Positions 35,193-42,671 of a DNA stretch of 64,000 nt are shown here, piece by piece; the stretch's first letter is position 1, and each line of letters opens with the position of its first letter. The stretch covers positions 1,330,649 through 1,394,648 of the forward strand of contig NZ_SOBE01000001.1 in NCBI RefSeq assembly GCF_004364285.1, read 5' to 3'. This stretch comes from Frigoribacterium sp. PhB116 (GTDB lineage: Bacteria > Actinomycetota > Actinomycetes > Actinomycetales > Microbacteriaceae). Position numbers and translations under genes: made by a program. Below the pieces are notes generated by a model that was not told the DNA's origin, did no database searches, and saw only the letters and a list, made by a program, of their open reading frames with translations.

Positions 35193-35768
35193 ATGGACCT
35201 GATCACACGATTCCAGGAGCTGGTGGCGCAGATGCCCGAGATCCTGCAGCCTCTCATCGTGGCCCTCGCCGGCGCGGTCCCGTTCATCGAGGGCGAGGGC
35301 GCCGCAGCCATCGGCATCGTCGGCGGCCTTCACCCCGCCGTCGCCATCACTGCTGGCGCCGTCGGCAACTTCTTGTGCGTCTTCGTGCTGGTGACGACCA
35401 GCTCGAGGGCGCGGTCGGCCCTCGTCTCACGGCGCCGCCGGGCAGCGGCGAGCCGGAGAGAGGCCGCTGTCGGTGTCCCTGCCGGAGGGGGAACCGCACT
35501 GGCCACTCTGGACCAGACCGCCGAGGTCGACGAGCGCGGCAGGAAGTCTGCCCGCAGGGCTAAGTTCCAGAACGCGCTCGTCCGCTACGGCGTTCCCGGC
35601 GTGAGCCTGCTGGGCCCCCTCCTGCTGCCCACCCAGTTCACCGCGACCCTGCTCGCCAGCTCCGGGGTGAGCAAGGCGCGGGTGCTGTTCTGGCAGGGAC
35701 TCGCCATCGCCGGGTGGTCCACCCTCATCGGCGTCGTCGTCGGAGGCGCCGCTCACGCCGTGGCATGA
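35193..35768 (+). CDS. Small multidrug export-like (COG2426) membrane protein
   Basis: 191 residues. N-terminal amphipathic/hydrophobic block with GAVPFIEGEGAAAIGIVGGLHP and C-terminal block with RYGVPGVSLLGPLLLPTQF and GWSTLIG, the two halves of the putative small multidrug export family (PF06695), a DedA-like fold. A charged cytoplasmic loop of about 50 residues separates them. Divergent from the DesK/DesR-like pair and probably in its regulon. Substrate unproven. Confidence 0.8.
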   Translation: MDLITRFQELVAQMPEILQPLIVALAGAVPFIEGEGAAAIGIVGGLHPAVAITAGAVGNFLCVFVLVTTSSRARSALVSRRRRAAASRREAAVGVPAGGGTALATLDQTAEVDERGRKSARRAKFQNALVRYGVPGVSLLGPLLLPTQFTATLLASSGVSKARVLFWQGLAIAGWSTLIGVVVGGAAHAVA

Positions 35769-35888
35769 GACGGCGCGCACAGGACGACCCGTCGGTGATG
35801 CCCCGCTCGGTCAGCCGATGTCGGGCCTTCCGTCGGAGAGGTCGGAGGTGACGAACGAGAGCGTGGAGGCACCGGATGGCCGGGGCCG

Positions 35889-36185
35889 TCAGAAGTCTCC
35901 GCTGGCGTCTCCGGGGGAACCTCTCCCGGAGCGCTGGAGGTGCACGCGCCTGGCGAGCCGGATGAGAGGGCGGATCATCAGCTGGACGCTTCCGAGGAGG
36001 AACAACCAGGTGCCGGCGGTCGTAGTCGACTCGGAGAAGAAGAGGATGCTGCCGACGACGAACCACACCGCGACCATGATGTCGTTGACGATGCTCGCGA
36101 CTTCGTACTTGTGCCAGATCACGATCTCATCGCGACCGAGCGAGAAGCTCAGGGTGCGGTCGTCCGACGACTCGTTCGGTGCCAT
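35889..36185 (-). CDS. YrhK-like two-helix membrane protein
   Basis: 98 residues from ATG at 36185. The sequence WHKYEVASIVNDIMVAVWFVVGSILFF, followed by a second helix and LMIRPLIRLARRVHL, matches the YrhK domain: two helices with a conserved KYE..N.I..AvwF start. Function unknown. The gap of 120 nt from the exporter gene holds nothing recognisable. Confidence 0.75.
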   Translation of the reverse strand: MAPNESSDDRTLSFSLGRDEIVIWHKYEVASIVNDIMVAVWFVVGSILFFSESTTTAGTWLFLLGSVQLMIRPLIRLARRVHLQRSGRGSPGDASGDF

Positions 36186-36273
36186 CGAACCATGCAACCA
36201 CGGCGCCCTCACCCGCCGACGCAAACCAGCTCCAGGGTGCGACCCGCGGCCGACGCGAGCTGACCCGGCCATC

Positions 36274-36288
36274 GATCGTCTGTGGGAC
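36274..36288 (+). repeat. Boundary motif, degenerate copy
   Basis: GATCGTCTGTGGGAC fits the 16-bp boundary motif with one base missing; it lies between the YrhK and WYL genes, the leftmost likely copy. Confidence 0.35.
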
Positions 36289-36341
36289 GGCGGCGGAGCT
36301 GCCGACATGATCGAGAGAGCGACCTGTCGGATGATGGAACA

Positions 36342-37037
36342 GTGAACAGGACCGATCGGCTCTACGGCCTCGTGGAGGAGTTGCGTGCCGTGTCGCCGCG
36401 GCCACGAAGTGCGCGTCGTCTCGCGGACCGGTTCGAGGTGTCAGTGCGCACGATCGAGCGGGACCTCGCTGCGTTGCAGCAGTCGGGCATGCCGATCTGG
36501 GCGGAGCCCGGCCGGACCGGTGGGTACGTCATCGACGCGTCAGCCACGCTCGGCCCAGCAGGATTCACGCTGGACGAGGCCCTTGCAGTGCTGATCGGGC
36601 TCGGTTCCCTTCGGCGCAGCCCGTTCCGGCAGTCCGCTCAGACCGCCGCGCGGAAGGTGCTCGCGGTCATGCCGGACGGCGACGCTGCACGTGCCGGTGC
36701 GCTCGCTTCCCGGGTCCACTTCCTGGAGGACGAGGATGACACGGTCGTGCCGGCGGAGTTCGCGGCGGCACTCCGTGCGGACCGTGTCGTGCGGCTTCGG
36801 TACCAGGACGCCAGCGGCGCTGCCTCCACACGAGACGTCGAGCCGTTGGGGTCGATCGGGAAGGACGGGCAGTGGTACCTGGTCGCGTGGTGTCGGCTCC
36901 GGGACGGGGTGCGAGCGTTCCGGGGAGACCGGATGCTCTCCGTCGAGGTGACCGACGAACCATCGCCGCGACGAACGCTGCGAGCAGAGGACCTCGCGAT
37001 TCCCTACGGGCGGCTGCGAACCGTCATCGACGACTGA
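36342..37037 (+). CDS. WYL-domain (YafY-type) transcriptional regulator
   Basis: 231 residues from GTG at 36342. N-terminal winged helix-turn-helix (ARRLADRFEVSVRTIERDLAAL), central linker and a WYL domain (VRLRYQDASG, GQWYLVAWCRLRDGVRAFRGDRM). Such regulators sense a ligand or nucleic acid through the WYL fold. The VOC and MDR genes follow on the same strand and are its likely targets, as in many YafY-VOC loci. Confidence 0.88.
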   Translation: MNRTDRLYGLVEELRAVSPRPRSARRLADRFEVSVRTIERDLAALQQSGMPIWAEPGRTGGYVIDASATLGPAGFTLDEALAVLIGLGSLRRSPFRQSAQTAARKVLAVMPDGDAARAGALASRVHFLEDEDDTVVPAEFAAALRADRVVRLRYQDASGAASTRDVEPLGSIGKDGQWYLVAWCRLRDGVRAFRGDRMLSVEVTDEPSPRRTLRAEDLAIPYGRLRTVIDD

Positions 37038-37051
37038 TCCGCTGCCGGTCA
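37036..37051 (+). repeat. Boundary motif, weak copy
   Basis: GATCCGCTGCCGGTCA overlaps the WYL stop codon (TGA shares GA). It keeps GATC, CT and CGG of the consensus only. Confidence 0.25.
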
Positions 37052-37135
37052 TCTCTGGAAACACCGACAGGACGCTGTCGCGCCGACCGGTGAAGCTGAT
37101 GCCCACACCTCGTCAGCCCGCCCGAAGGAACCCCT

Positions 37136-37510
37136 ATGTCGTTCGCCTCCATCCGCATCGTCACCGACGACCTCGACGGCCTCGTCGCCTTCTACGAGCA
37201 GGTCACCGGCCAGCGAGCCGAGCGCCCCGCACCGGTCTTCGCCCAGTTCAACGGCCCCGGCGCGAACCTCGCGATCGCCAGCACAGCCACCGTCGCCGTG
37301 CTCGACGGTGCACTGGCCCCTGCGACCGATCGATCCGTGCTCATCGAGTTCGAAGTCGCTGACGTCGACGGGGAGTTCGCCGAGCTCCAGCCCAAGGATG
37401 AGGACGTCGTCCTTGAACCGACCACGATGCCATGGGGGAACCGGTCCGCGCTGGTGCGCGATCCCGACGGCAACGTCGTCAACCTGTTCAGCAAGCCGAC
37501 CATCGACTAG
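37136..37510 (+). CDS. VOC (glyoxalase-fold) protein
   Basis: 124 residues: MSFASIRIVTDDLDGLVAFYEQVTG start, LIEFEVADVD middle and RDPDGNVVNLFSKP end, a complete two-module VOC protein. ATG at 37136 has AAGGAA 5 nt upstream. Directly followed by the truncated MDR gene. Confidence 0.85.
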   Translation: MSFASIRIVTDDLDGLVAFYEQVTGQRAERPAPVFAQFNGPGANLAIASTATVAVLDGALAPATDRSVLIEFEVADVDGEFAELQPKDEDVVLEPTTMPWGNRSALVRDPDGNVVNLFSKPTID

Positions 37511-37518
37511 GCGGAGGG

Positions 37519-38454
37519 CCTCCGTCACCTGAGCCCCGACCTGGCGAGGTCCGGGTGAGGCTCACCCGTTCGGGAGTGGACCCCGGAGACACGAAGAAGC
37601 GTGAGGGCTGGCTGGGGTCGGCCATGCCCGTCCCACTCGTCATCCCGCACAGTGACGGCGCAGGAACAATGGACCAGGTAGGCGCGGGCGCAGATCCAGC
37701 CCTTCTGGGCAGCCGCGTCGCCGTGTACGGCGCGCAGTCGTACCGCGCGTTCGGCACCGCAGCCGAGTACGTCGTCACCCCGGAACACCTGGTGGTGCCT
37801 GTGCCGGACACCGTCTCCGACGACGTCGCCGCGGCACCCGGGATCCCGGGGATCACCGCGCACCGGGCCGTGTTCGCCGACGGCCCCGTCGAAGGACTCA
37901 CCGTGCTCGTACAGGGCGTCCTCGGCGGGGTCAGCGGCATCGCCGCACAGCTCGCCTCCTGGCAGGGTGCGACCGTCATCGGAACGGTCCGCCGGTCCAC
38001 AGACCTCGACCGTGTCGAATTGACCCCCGTCGACCACGTCGTCGCTCTCGACAGCGACCCGGTGGCCGCGATCCGCCGGATCGCCCCTGGAGGAGCAGAC
38101 CGCATCATCGAGGTCGCCCTCGACGCGAACGCTGACCTCGACGCGGCCGTGATCGCTGACGACGGCGTCACAGCGACCTACTTCGCTCACGGCGACAGGG
38201 TTTCCCTTCCGTTCCCGCCGCTGCTCTTCGCCGACGTGGTCATCCGGTTCCTCGGCAGCGATGACCTCCCGCTCAAGGCCAAGCGGACCGCGATGGTCGA
38301 CCTCGTGGCCGCCGTCGACGAGGGCGCCCTCACCATCCCGCTACGCGAAGTCCTCCCTCTTCATCGGATCGCCCGCGCCCATGACGACGTCGATGCCGGC
38401 CATCGCGGGAGGGTGCTGCTCTCGCTCGAGGAACGAGACAGGGCGACCCGCTGA
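37519..38454 (+). pseudogene. 5'-truncated MDR NADPH:quinone oxidoreductase-like gene
   Basis: The frame resumes recognisable homology at PEPRPGEVRVRLTRSG and continues through DPGDTKKREGWLGS, VYGAQSYRAFGTAAEYV and LVQGVLGGVSGIAAQLA to a normal C-terminus. The first 20-25 residues of the family (start codon, beta-1) are absent: the sequence abuts the VOC stop. The only upstream ATG in frame (37432) lies inside the VOC gene and would add an unrelated 27-residue leader. Either a non-functional remnant or a protein with an odd start. A boundary motif follows the stop by 2 nt. Confidence 0.6.
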
Positions 38455-38456
38455 CC

Positions 38457-38472
38457 GATCCCCTATCGGGAC
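38457..38472 (+). repeat. Boundary motif, consensus copy
   Basis: GATCCCCTATCGGGAC, preceded by AC-C so the dyad CCGAT/ATCGG is complete; 2 nt after the MDR stop. Left edge of the fluoride segment. Identical to the copy at 56587-56602. Confidence 0.8.
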
Positions 38473-38488
38473 AGGCGAACACACCCTT

Positions 38489-38516
38489 TTCTTGGTCGAA
38501 AAGAATGTTGTATCAG
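38489..38516 (+). promoter_or_regulatory. Possible promoter of the fluoride operon
   Basis: TTCTTG (38489-38494), 16-bp spacer, TATCAG (38511-38516) in a locally AT-rich patch just inside the boundary motif and 37 bp before the riboswitch hairpins. Confidence 0.35.
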
Positions 38517-38552
38517 CAGGTGCAGCTTGGTCGGATCAGTGCTTCACTGAGT

Positions 38553-38658
38553 GTGGCGGAAACGCCACGGCGGTGGGGCTCGCCGTCACCAACCTCGACT
38601 CAGGTCGACAACAGTCCCTATCTCAACCACTGGCGTGCCCAGAAACCGAGATAGGAGA
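38553..38658 (+). promoter_or_regulatory. Fluoride (crcB) riboswitch with SD-sequestering expression platform
   Basis: A GAAA-capped 6-bp hairpin (38553-38568) precedes the aptamer. Stem 1 is GGCG...CGCC at 38569-38584 with loop GTGGGGCT, a second short stem TCGAC/GTCGA lies at 38595-38608, and AGTCCCTA (38614-38621) can pair with the stem-1 loop as the family pseudoknot does. CCTATCTC (38617-38624) is also complementary to GAGATAGG (38648-38655), which holds the Shine-Dalgarno AGGAGA (38653-38658). Fluoride binding would lock CCCTA in the pseudoknot and free the SD. The downstream genes include two crcB. Confidence 0.75.
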
Positions 38659-38662
38659 CCAG

Positions 38663-39133
38663 ATGACCACCGACACCATCGTCGTTGGGGCACATGCCCG
38701 AACGACCGACACCGTTCTCTCGACCGCCGCCCGGTTCGCGGCCCGGCTGTCGGCGCGACTCGTCGTTGTCCGGGTCGACGACTCCCGCGTCCCCGCTGAA
38801 CCCGACGACGGCAGCGGCCGAGGGGCGACCGTTCCCCTCGACCCCGACGAGTACGACGACGTCGTCGCGGACAGATCTGCCCTCGAGGCGACGGTAGCCC
38901 GCCTCCGCACCGACGCGCAGATCACGGTCGACGTCCGTGTCCTCGCCGGTGACCCCGGAAAGTCGTTGGCCCGCGTCGCCGCCGACACGCACGCCGTGAT
39001 GATCGTCGTCGGATCCTCGAACGGTCCGGCCGCGGGCCTGAAGGCTGCACTGCACGGGTCCACGGCATCGTTCCTCATGCACCATCAGCTCGTGCCGGTC
39101 CTCGTCGTGCCGGTCTCAGAGGCACGGCCGTGA
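38663..39133 (+). CDS. Universal stress protein (UspA family)
   Basis: 156 residues, one Usp domain: IVVGAHARTTDTVLSTAARFA start and IVVGSSNGPAAGLKAALHGSTASFLMHHQLVPVLVVP end. The ATP-binding GxxG(9)G(S/T) stretch is only partly kept. ATG at 38663 follows AGGAGA by 4 nt, the site masked by the riboswitch. First gene of the operon; its stop overlaps the next GTG (GTGA). Confidence 0.85.
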   Translation: MTTDTIVVGAHARTTDTVLSTAARFAARLSARLVVVRVDDSRVPAEPDDGSGRGATVPLDPDEYDDVVADRSALEATVARLRTDAQITVDVRVLAGDPGKSLARVAADTHAVMIVVGSSNGPAAGLKAALHGSTASFLMHHQLVPVLVVPVSEARP

Positions 39134-39870
39134 CAACCCGGATCGCCCTCGTGCGACATAGCGAAAGCCAGGCCAATGCCGACGGGCTGTTCACCGGCAT
39201 CACCGACTCACCCCTCACCACCGGAGGCCGGGAAGAAGCCCGCCGTGCTGCACACCTGCTCGACGAGGCGGGTTTCCGCCCGGCGTCGATCCTGTGCTCA
39301 CCGCTGGCCCGTGCAACTGAGACTGCCCGCATCATGGTGGCCGAGAACCGGTGGCCCGTGCCCGTCACCGTCGACGTGCGACTCCGGGAACGCGACTACG
39401 GCGACCTGACCGGACGGACCAAGGCGGAGGTGCGCCGCTCCGCCGGCGAGGAGGACTTCACCCTGTGGCGGCGCTCCCTGGAGACCCCGCCCCCGCCGTC
39501 CTCTGACGCGCTGTTCGCCAAGCTGTGGGCTCAGGATGCCCTCCGTCAGGTGGAACCCGAGAACCGCACCCGGGCCGAGAGCCTGCTCGACGTCATCGCC
39601 CGGGTCCGCCCCGTCACCGAGGCGGTCAAGGCCGGGACCGCCGGCGGCACCGTGCTCGTGGTCGGCCATGGCAACAGCCTCCGCGCGCTCTGCCTGCTGC
39701 TCGATGCGCTGACCCCGCTCGAGGTCGCCGCGCTCAACATCCCGACCGGACACCCCCTGATATACGACCTCGCCTCCGATGGGCATCCGCTGACGCGGGG
39801 CGGCACGTATCTCGACCCGGCCGCGGCGGCCCTCGCCGCCGCGGTCATCACCCACGAAGGAGGAACCTGA
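39130..39870 (+). CDS. 2,3-bisphosphoglycerate-dependent phosphoglycerate mutase-like enzyme
   Basis: 246 residues. Histidine-phosphatase fold with RHSESQAN (phospho-His 10, the usual RHG changed to RHS), LRERDYGDLTG, LWRRSLETPPPP and GHGNSLRAL, the layout of dPGM (GpmA) and not of small phosphatases. It would interconvert 3- and 2-phosphoglycerate, the step before enolase. In this operon it likely backs up glycolysis under fluoride stress (inference). Confidence 0.83.
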   Translation: MTTRIALVRHSESQANADGLFTGITDSPLTTGGREEARRAAHLLDEAGFRPASILCSPLARATETARIMVAENRWPVPVTVDVRLRERDYGDLTGRTKAEVRRSAGEEDFTLWRRSLETPPPPSSDALFAKLWAQDALRQVEPENRTRAESLLDVIARVRPVTEAVKAGTAGGTVLVVGHGNSLRALCLLLDALTPLEVAALNIPTGHPLIYDLASDGHPLTRGGTYLDPAAAALAAAVITHEGGT

Positions 39871-39871
39871 C

Positions 39872-41224
39872 ATGAACGACTACATCAGCAACCGCACCAT
39901 CCACACCCACGACGTCGGCACCTACGTCACCCACGGTGGAGCACACCCCGTCCAGATCGTGTCCGCCCTCGGGCGGTCGATCTTGGACTCCCGCGGATTC
40001 CCCACCGTCCAAGTCGACCTCGAACTCGCCGATGGCACCCTCGTCTCGGGCGCCGCCCCCGCAGGAGCCTCGACCGGTGCCCACGAGGCCGTCGAACTCC
40101 GGGACGGTGGCGCAGCGTTCAGCGGCAAGGGCGTCCGACGAGCCGCGCAGATGGTCACCACCGAGATCAGCGACCTCCTCACCTCACGCCCCTGGGCCGG
40201 GATCAGCGAGATCGACCGTGCCCTCGCCGACCTCGACGGCACCCCGAACTGGTCGAGGCTCGGCGCCAACGCCGTCGTCGCGACCTCGATCGCGGCGTCC
40301 CGGGCGCTGGCCCGCGAAGCCGGCCTGCCCCTGCACCGGTGGATCGCCCTGCTGTCGGGGGCGAGCGAGTCGCTCCCCGTCCCGCACTTCAACGTCCTGA
40401 ACGGAGGCGCCCACGCGGCCAACGACCTCGACTTCCAGGAGTTCATGATCGCTCCCGTCGGAGCGACCAGCGAGGAGGAGGCGGTACAGACCGGCGCAGA
40501 GGTCTACCACGCCCTGAAGGCGCTCGTACAGACCCGCTACGGCACCGCGGGCCTCGGCGACGAGGGCGGCTTCGCCCCGGCGATCAACAGCCCAGAGGAG
40601 GCCCTTGACCTCATCGTCCAGGCGATCACCGACGCCGGCCACCGGGCGGCGCTCGACGACGTCGCGATCGCCCTCGACCCTGCCGCGAACGGGTTCGGCG
40701 ACGGAGACGGCCGGTACCGGGTCGCCGGGCAGGACCTCGACCGTGGAGGTCTCGCGGACCGGTACGGGGCCCTGCTCGAGGCGTACCCGATCAGGAGCAT
40801 CGAAGACGCCTTCCACGAAGACGACCACGACGGGTGGGCGTTGATGGCGTCGCGGTTCGGCGGACGGGTTCAGCTCGTCGGCGACGACCTGTACGTGACT
40901 GACCCCGAAAGGATCGCTGAAGGCGCGGAGCAGGGCTGGTCGGACGCCGTTCTCATCAAGCCGAACCAGATCGGTTCTGTCAGCCAGACCCTCGACGCGA
41001 TCGCGACGGCCCGGTCCCACGGCATGGCCTGCATGGTGTCGCACCGCTCCGGGGAGACCACCGACACGTTCATCGCCGACCTCGTCGTCGGCACCGGGGT
41101 CGGGCAGATCAAATCCGGTGCCCCCGCACGCGGGGAGCGGGTCTGCAAGTACAACCGCCTCACCGATATCGAAGCCGATCAGCCCGGACTTCCCTACGGC
41201 CTCAGCACGAAGGACGATGCATGA
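39872..41224 (+). CDS. eno: Enolase, divergent fluoride-operon copy
   Basis: 450 residues, about 25 more at the N-terminus than typical. All catalytic residues are in place: loop GASTG 65-69, E190 (DFQEFMI), E231 (LGDEGG), Mg ligands D269, E311, D338, base K363 (LIKPNQIG), H391 (SHRSGET) and K414 (IKSGAPARGER). It dehydrates 2-phosphoglycerate. Enolase is the classic fluoride target, so a second copy beside CrcB suggests a tolerant or dosage-compensating isoenzyme. AAGGAGG precedes the ATG; the stop overlaps crcB (ATGA). Confidence 0.92.
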   Translation: MNDYISNRTIHTHDVGTYVTHGGAHPVQIVSALGRSILDSRGFPTVQVDLELADGTLVSGAAPAGASTGAHEAVELRDGGAAFSGKGVRRAAQMVTTEISDLLTSRPWAGISEIDRALADLDGTPNWSRLGANAVVATSIAASRALAREAGLPLHRWIALLSGASESLPVPHFNVLNGGAHAANDLDFQEFMIAPVGATSEEEAVQTGAEVYHALKALVQTRYGTAGLGDEGGFAPAINSPEEALDLIVQAITDAGHRAALDDVAIALDPAANGFGDGDGRYRVAGQDLDRGGLADRYGALLEAYPIRSIEDAFHEDDHDGWALMASRFGGRVQLVGDDLYVTDPERIAEGAEQGWSDAVLIKPNQIGSVSQTLDAIATARSHGMACMVSHRSGETTDTFIADLVVGTGVGQIKSGAPARGERVCKYNRLTDIEADQPGLPYGLSTKDDA

Positions 41225-41757
41225 GCTCACCCTCACCTGACTCACCGTTTCCGCCGCTGCCCTCGAGGAGAGGCGACGAGTTCGACGGGCTGGGCCAGGA
41301 CCCGGACCTCGACGTCGATGACTCCACGGGCACCGAACGGCCCGTGCACCTGCGGTGGCGGTTCATCGGACTCGTCACCCTCGGCGGCACGATCGGCACG
41401 GGCCTGCGCGAAGCCCTGGCGTTGAGCTTCCCCGCGGCCCCGGGCAGCATCCCCGTGACGATCCTGCTGATCAATGTCGTCGGTGCGTTCGCGCTCGGGC
41501 TGCTCCTTGAGTCGTTGGTGCGACGAGGGCCGGACGCGGGTCGCCGACGCGACCTGCGTCTGCTCATCGGGACTGGCGTTCTCGGCGGGTTCACCACCTA
41601 CAGCGCCCTCGCAGTCGACACCGCGACCCTGCTCGGTGACGCGCTGCCGATCGCGATCGCCTACGGTGTGGGATCGGTCGTGCTCGGCGCCGTGGCTTCC
41701 TGGGCCGGCATCACCGTCGGTGCCGCCCTCCACCGCCGTTCCGAGGCGGCGTCGTGA
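41221..41757 (+). CDS. crcB: CrcB/Fluc fluoride channel subunit, long form
   Basis: 178 residues. A 45-residue acidic cytoplasmic N-terminus precedes four helices. Fluc signatures: INVVGAFALGLL (fluoride-pathway Asn) and GVLGGFTTYSALAVD (phenylalanine-box region). Fluc channels are dual-topology or heterodimeric; the adjacent crcB suggests a heterodimer. Coupled to enolase and to the next gene by overlaps. Confidence 0.92.
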   Translation: MSSPSPDSPFPPLPSRRGDEFDGLGQDPDLDVDDSTGTERPVHLRWRFIGLVTLGGTIGTGLREALALSFPAAPGSIPVTILLINVVGAFALGLLLESLVRRGPDAGRRRDLRLLIGTGVLGGFTTYSALAVDTATLLGDALPIAIAYGVGSVVLGAVASWAGITVGAALHRRSEAAS

Positions 41758-42131
41758 TCGCCCCGTGGCTCTTTGTCGCGATCGCGGTCGCCGGTGGTGT
41801 GGGTGCGGCCCTGCGCCTGGTCGTTGATGGCGCCGTCCGCAGCACGTGGTCGGCCCCCATTCCGCTGGCAACCCTGGTCATCAACGTCAGCGGGTCGTTC
41901 GTGCTCGGCTTGCTCACCGGTCTTGCCGACCACGCGGGGCTGCCTCGAGAGTGGCTGCTCGTCGCGGGGGGCGGGCTCATGGGTGGCTACACCACGTTCA
42001 GCACCGCCAGCGTCGAGACCGTGCGCCTCGTAGCCGAGAAGAAATGGGTCGCTGGGATCGCCAGCGGCGCGGGCATGCTGCTGCTCGCCGTCGCCGCCGG
42101 GCTTGCCGGCCTCACCATCGGCACGTCATGA
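41754..42131 (+). CDS. crcB: CrcB/Fluc fluoride channel subunit, short form
   Basis: 125 residues, four helices, INVSGSFVLGLLTG and GLMGGYTTFSTASVE. GTG start at 41754 overlaps the upstream stop. Exports F- passively down its gradient. Its TGA stop shares bases with the boundary motif at 42130, so the segment ends exactly at the gene end. Confidence 0.93.
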   Translation: MIAPWLFVAIAVAGGVGAALRLVVDGAVRSTWSAPIPLATLVINVSGSFVLGLLTGLADHAGLPREWLLVAGGGLMGGYTTFSTASVETVRLVAEKKWVAGIASGAGMLLLAVAAGLAGLTIGTS

Positions 42132-42145
42132 TCGGCTATCGAGCG
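42130..42145 (+). repeat. Boundary motif closing the fluoride segment
   Basis: GATCGGCTATCGAGCG overlaps the crcB stop codon; diverged in the last four bases. Confidence 0.6.
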
Positions 42146-42195
42146 CGCGGCCATGTCGCGAGCGTCATGCTGACGAGTGAGCAGGAGAAAGCATC

Positions 42196-42639
42196 ATGAG
42201 CAACACCGTCATCCATGACTTGGTTTCCGAGATGCTGGGTCGGCTTCCGTCCGGCGGAGGCATCGTGGCTGTGGATGGCGATGCTGGCGAGCAACTCTCG
42301 GACATGGGCAGTCAGTTGGCTCGGGAGATCAGCGCGAGAGGCCTCACGTCGTCGGTCCGAGCATTCACGGGCGCAGACGTCGAGTCTTCGCCCGCCGGCA
42401 CGGACGTGGTGTTGGTCGTCGGCGAAGGCGCGTTGCAGCCTGGCGTCCGGACGCGGTGGAACTGGACTCTGTGGGTGGAGGCCTCCGGGGTGCGTGATCC
42501 GGCGAGCAACGACCGCAGTGCGGTGGCGTTCGAGAGCTACCGGTCGCGTGACGAGCCCAAGGGCGCCGCCTCGGCCATCGTCGACGTCAGTGACCCCGAG
42601 GGCTATCGCCGTGACTGGAACGACGCCTGTTCGATCTGA
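42196..42639 (+). CDS. Uridine kinase-like protein with eroded P-loop
   Basis: 147 residues. VAVDGDAGEQLSDMGSQLARE aligns with the P-loop region of uridine-kinase-like NTPases (VDG..G.GK[ST]..la), but the GK[ST] is replaced by EQL, so nucleotide binding is doubtful. The later VVLVVGEGALQPGVRTRWNWTLWVE matches the strand that normally reads DG.fl..pel...wd..iwv. AGGAG lies upstream of ATG 42196. Possibly a degenerate kinase; the assignment is by pattern only. Confidence 0.5.
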   Translation: MSNTVIHDLVSEMLGRLPSGGGIVAVDGDAGEQLSDMGSQLAREISARGLTSSVRAFTGADVESSPAGTDVVLVVGEGALQPGVRTRWNWTLWVEASGVRDPASNDRSAVAFESYRSRDEPKGAASAIVDVSDPEGYRRDWNDACSI

Positions 42640-42671
42640 GCCGCTCCCCCATGCACCCTCGTCGTCCGCGG

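Noticed and set aside
35796..35812. Degenerate motif GATGCCCCGCTCGGTCA right of the COG2426 gene
   Set aside because: Too many mismatches to the boundary consensus to separate from chance.
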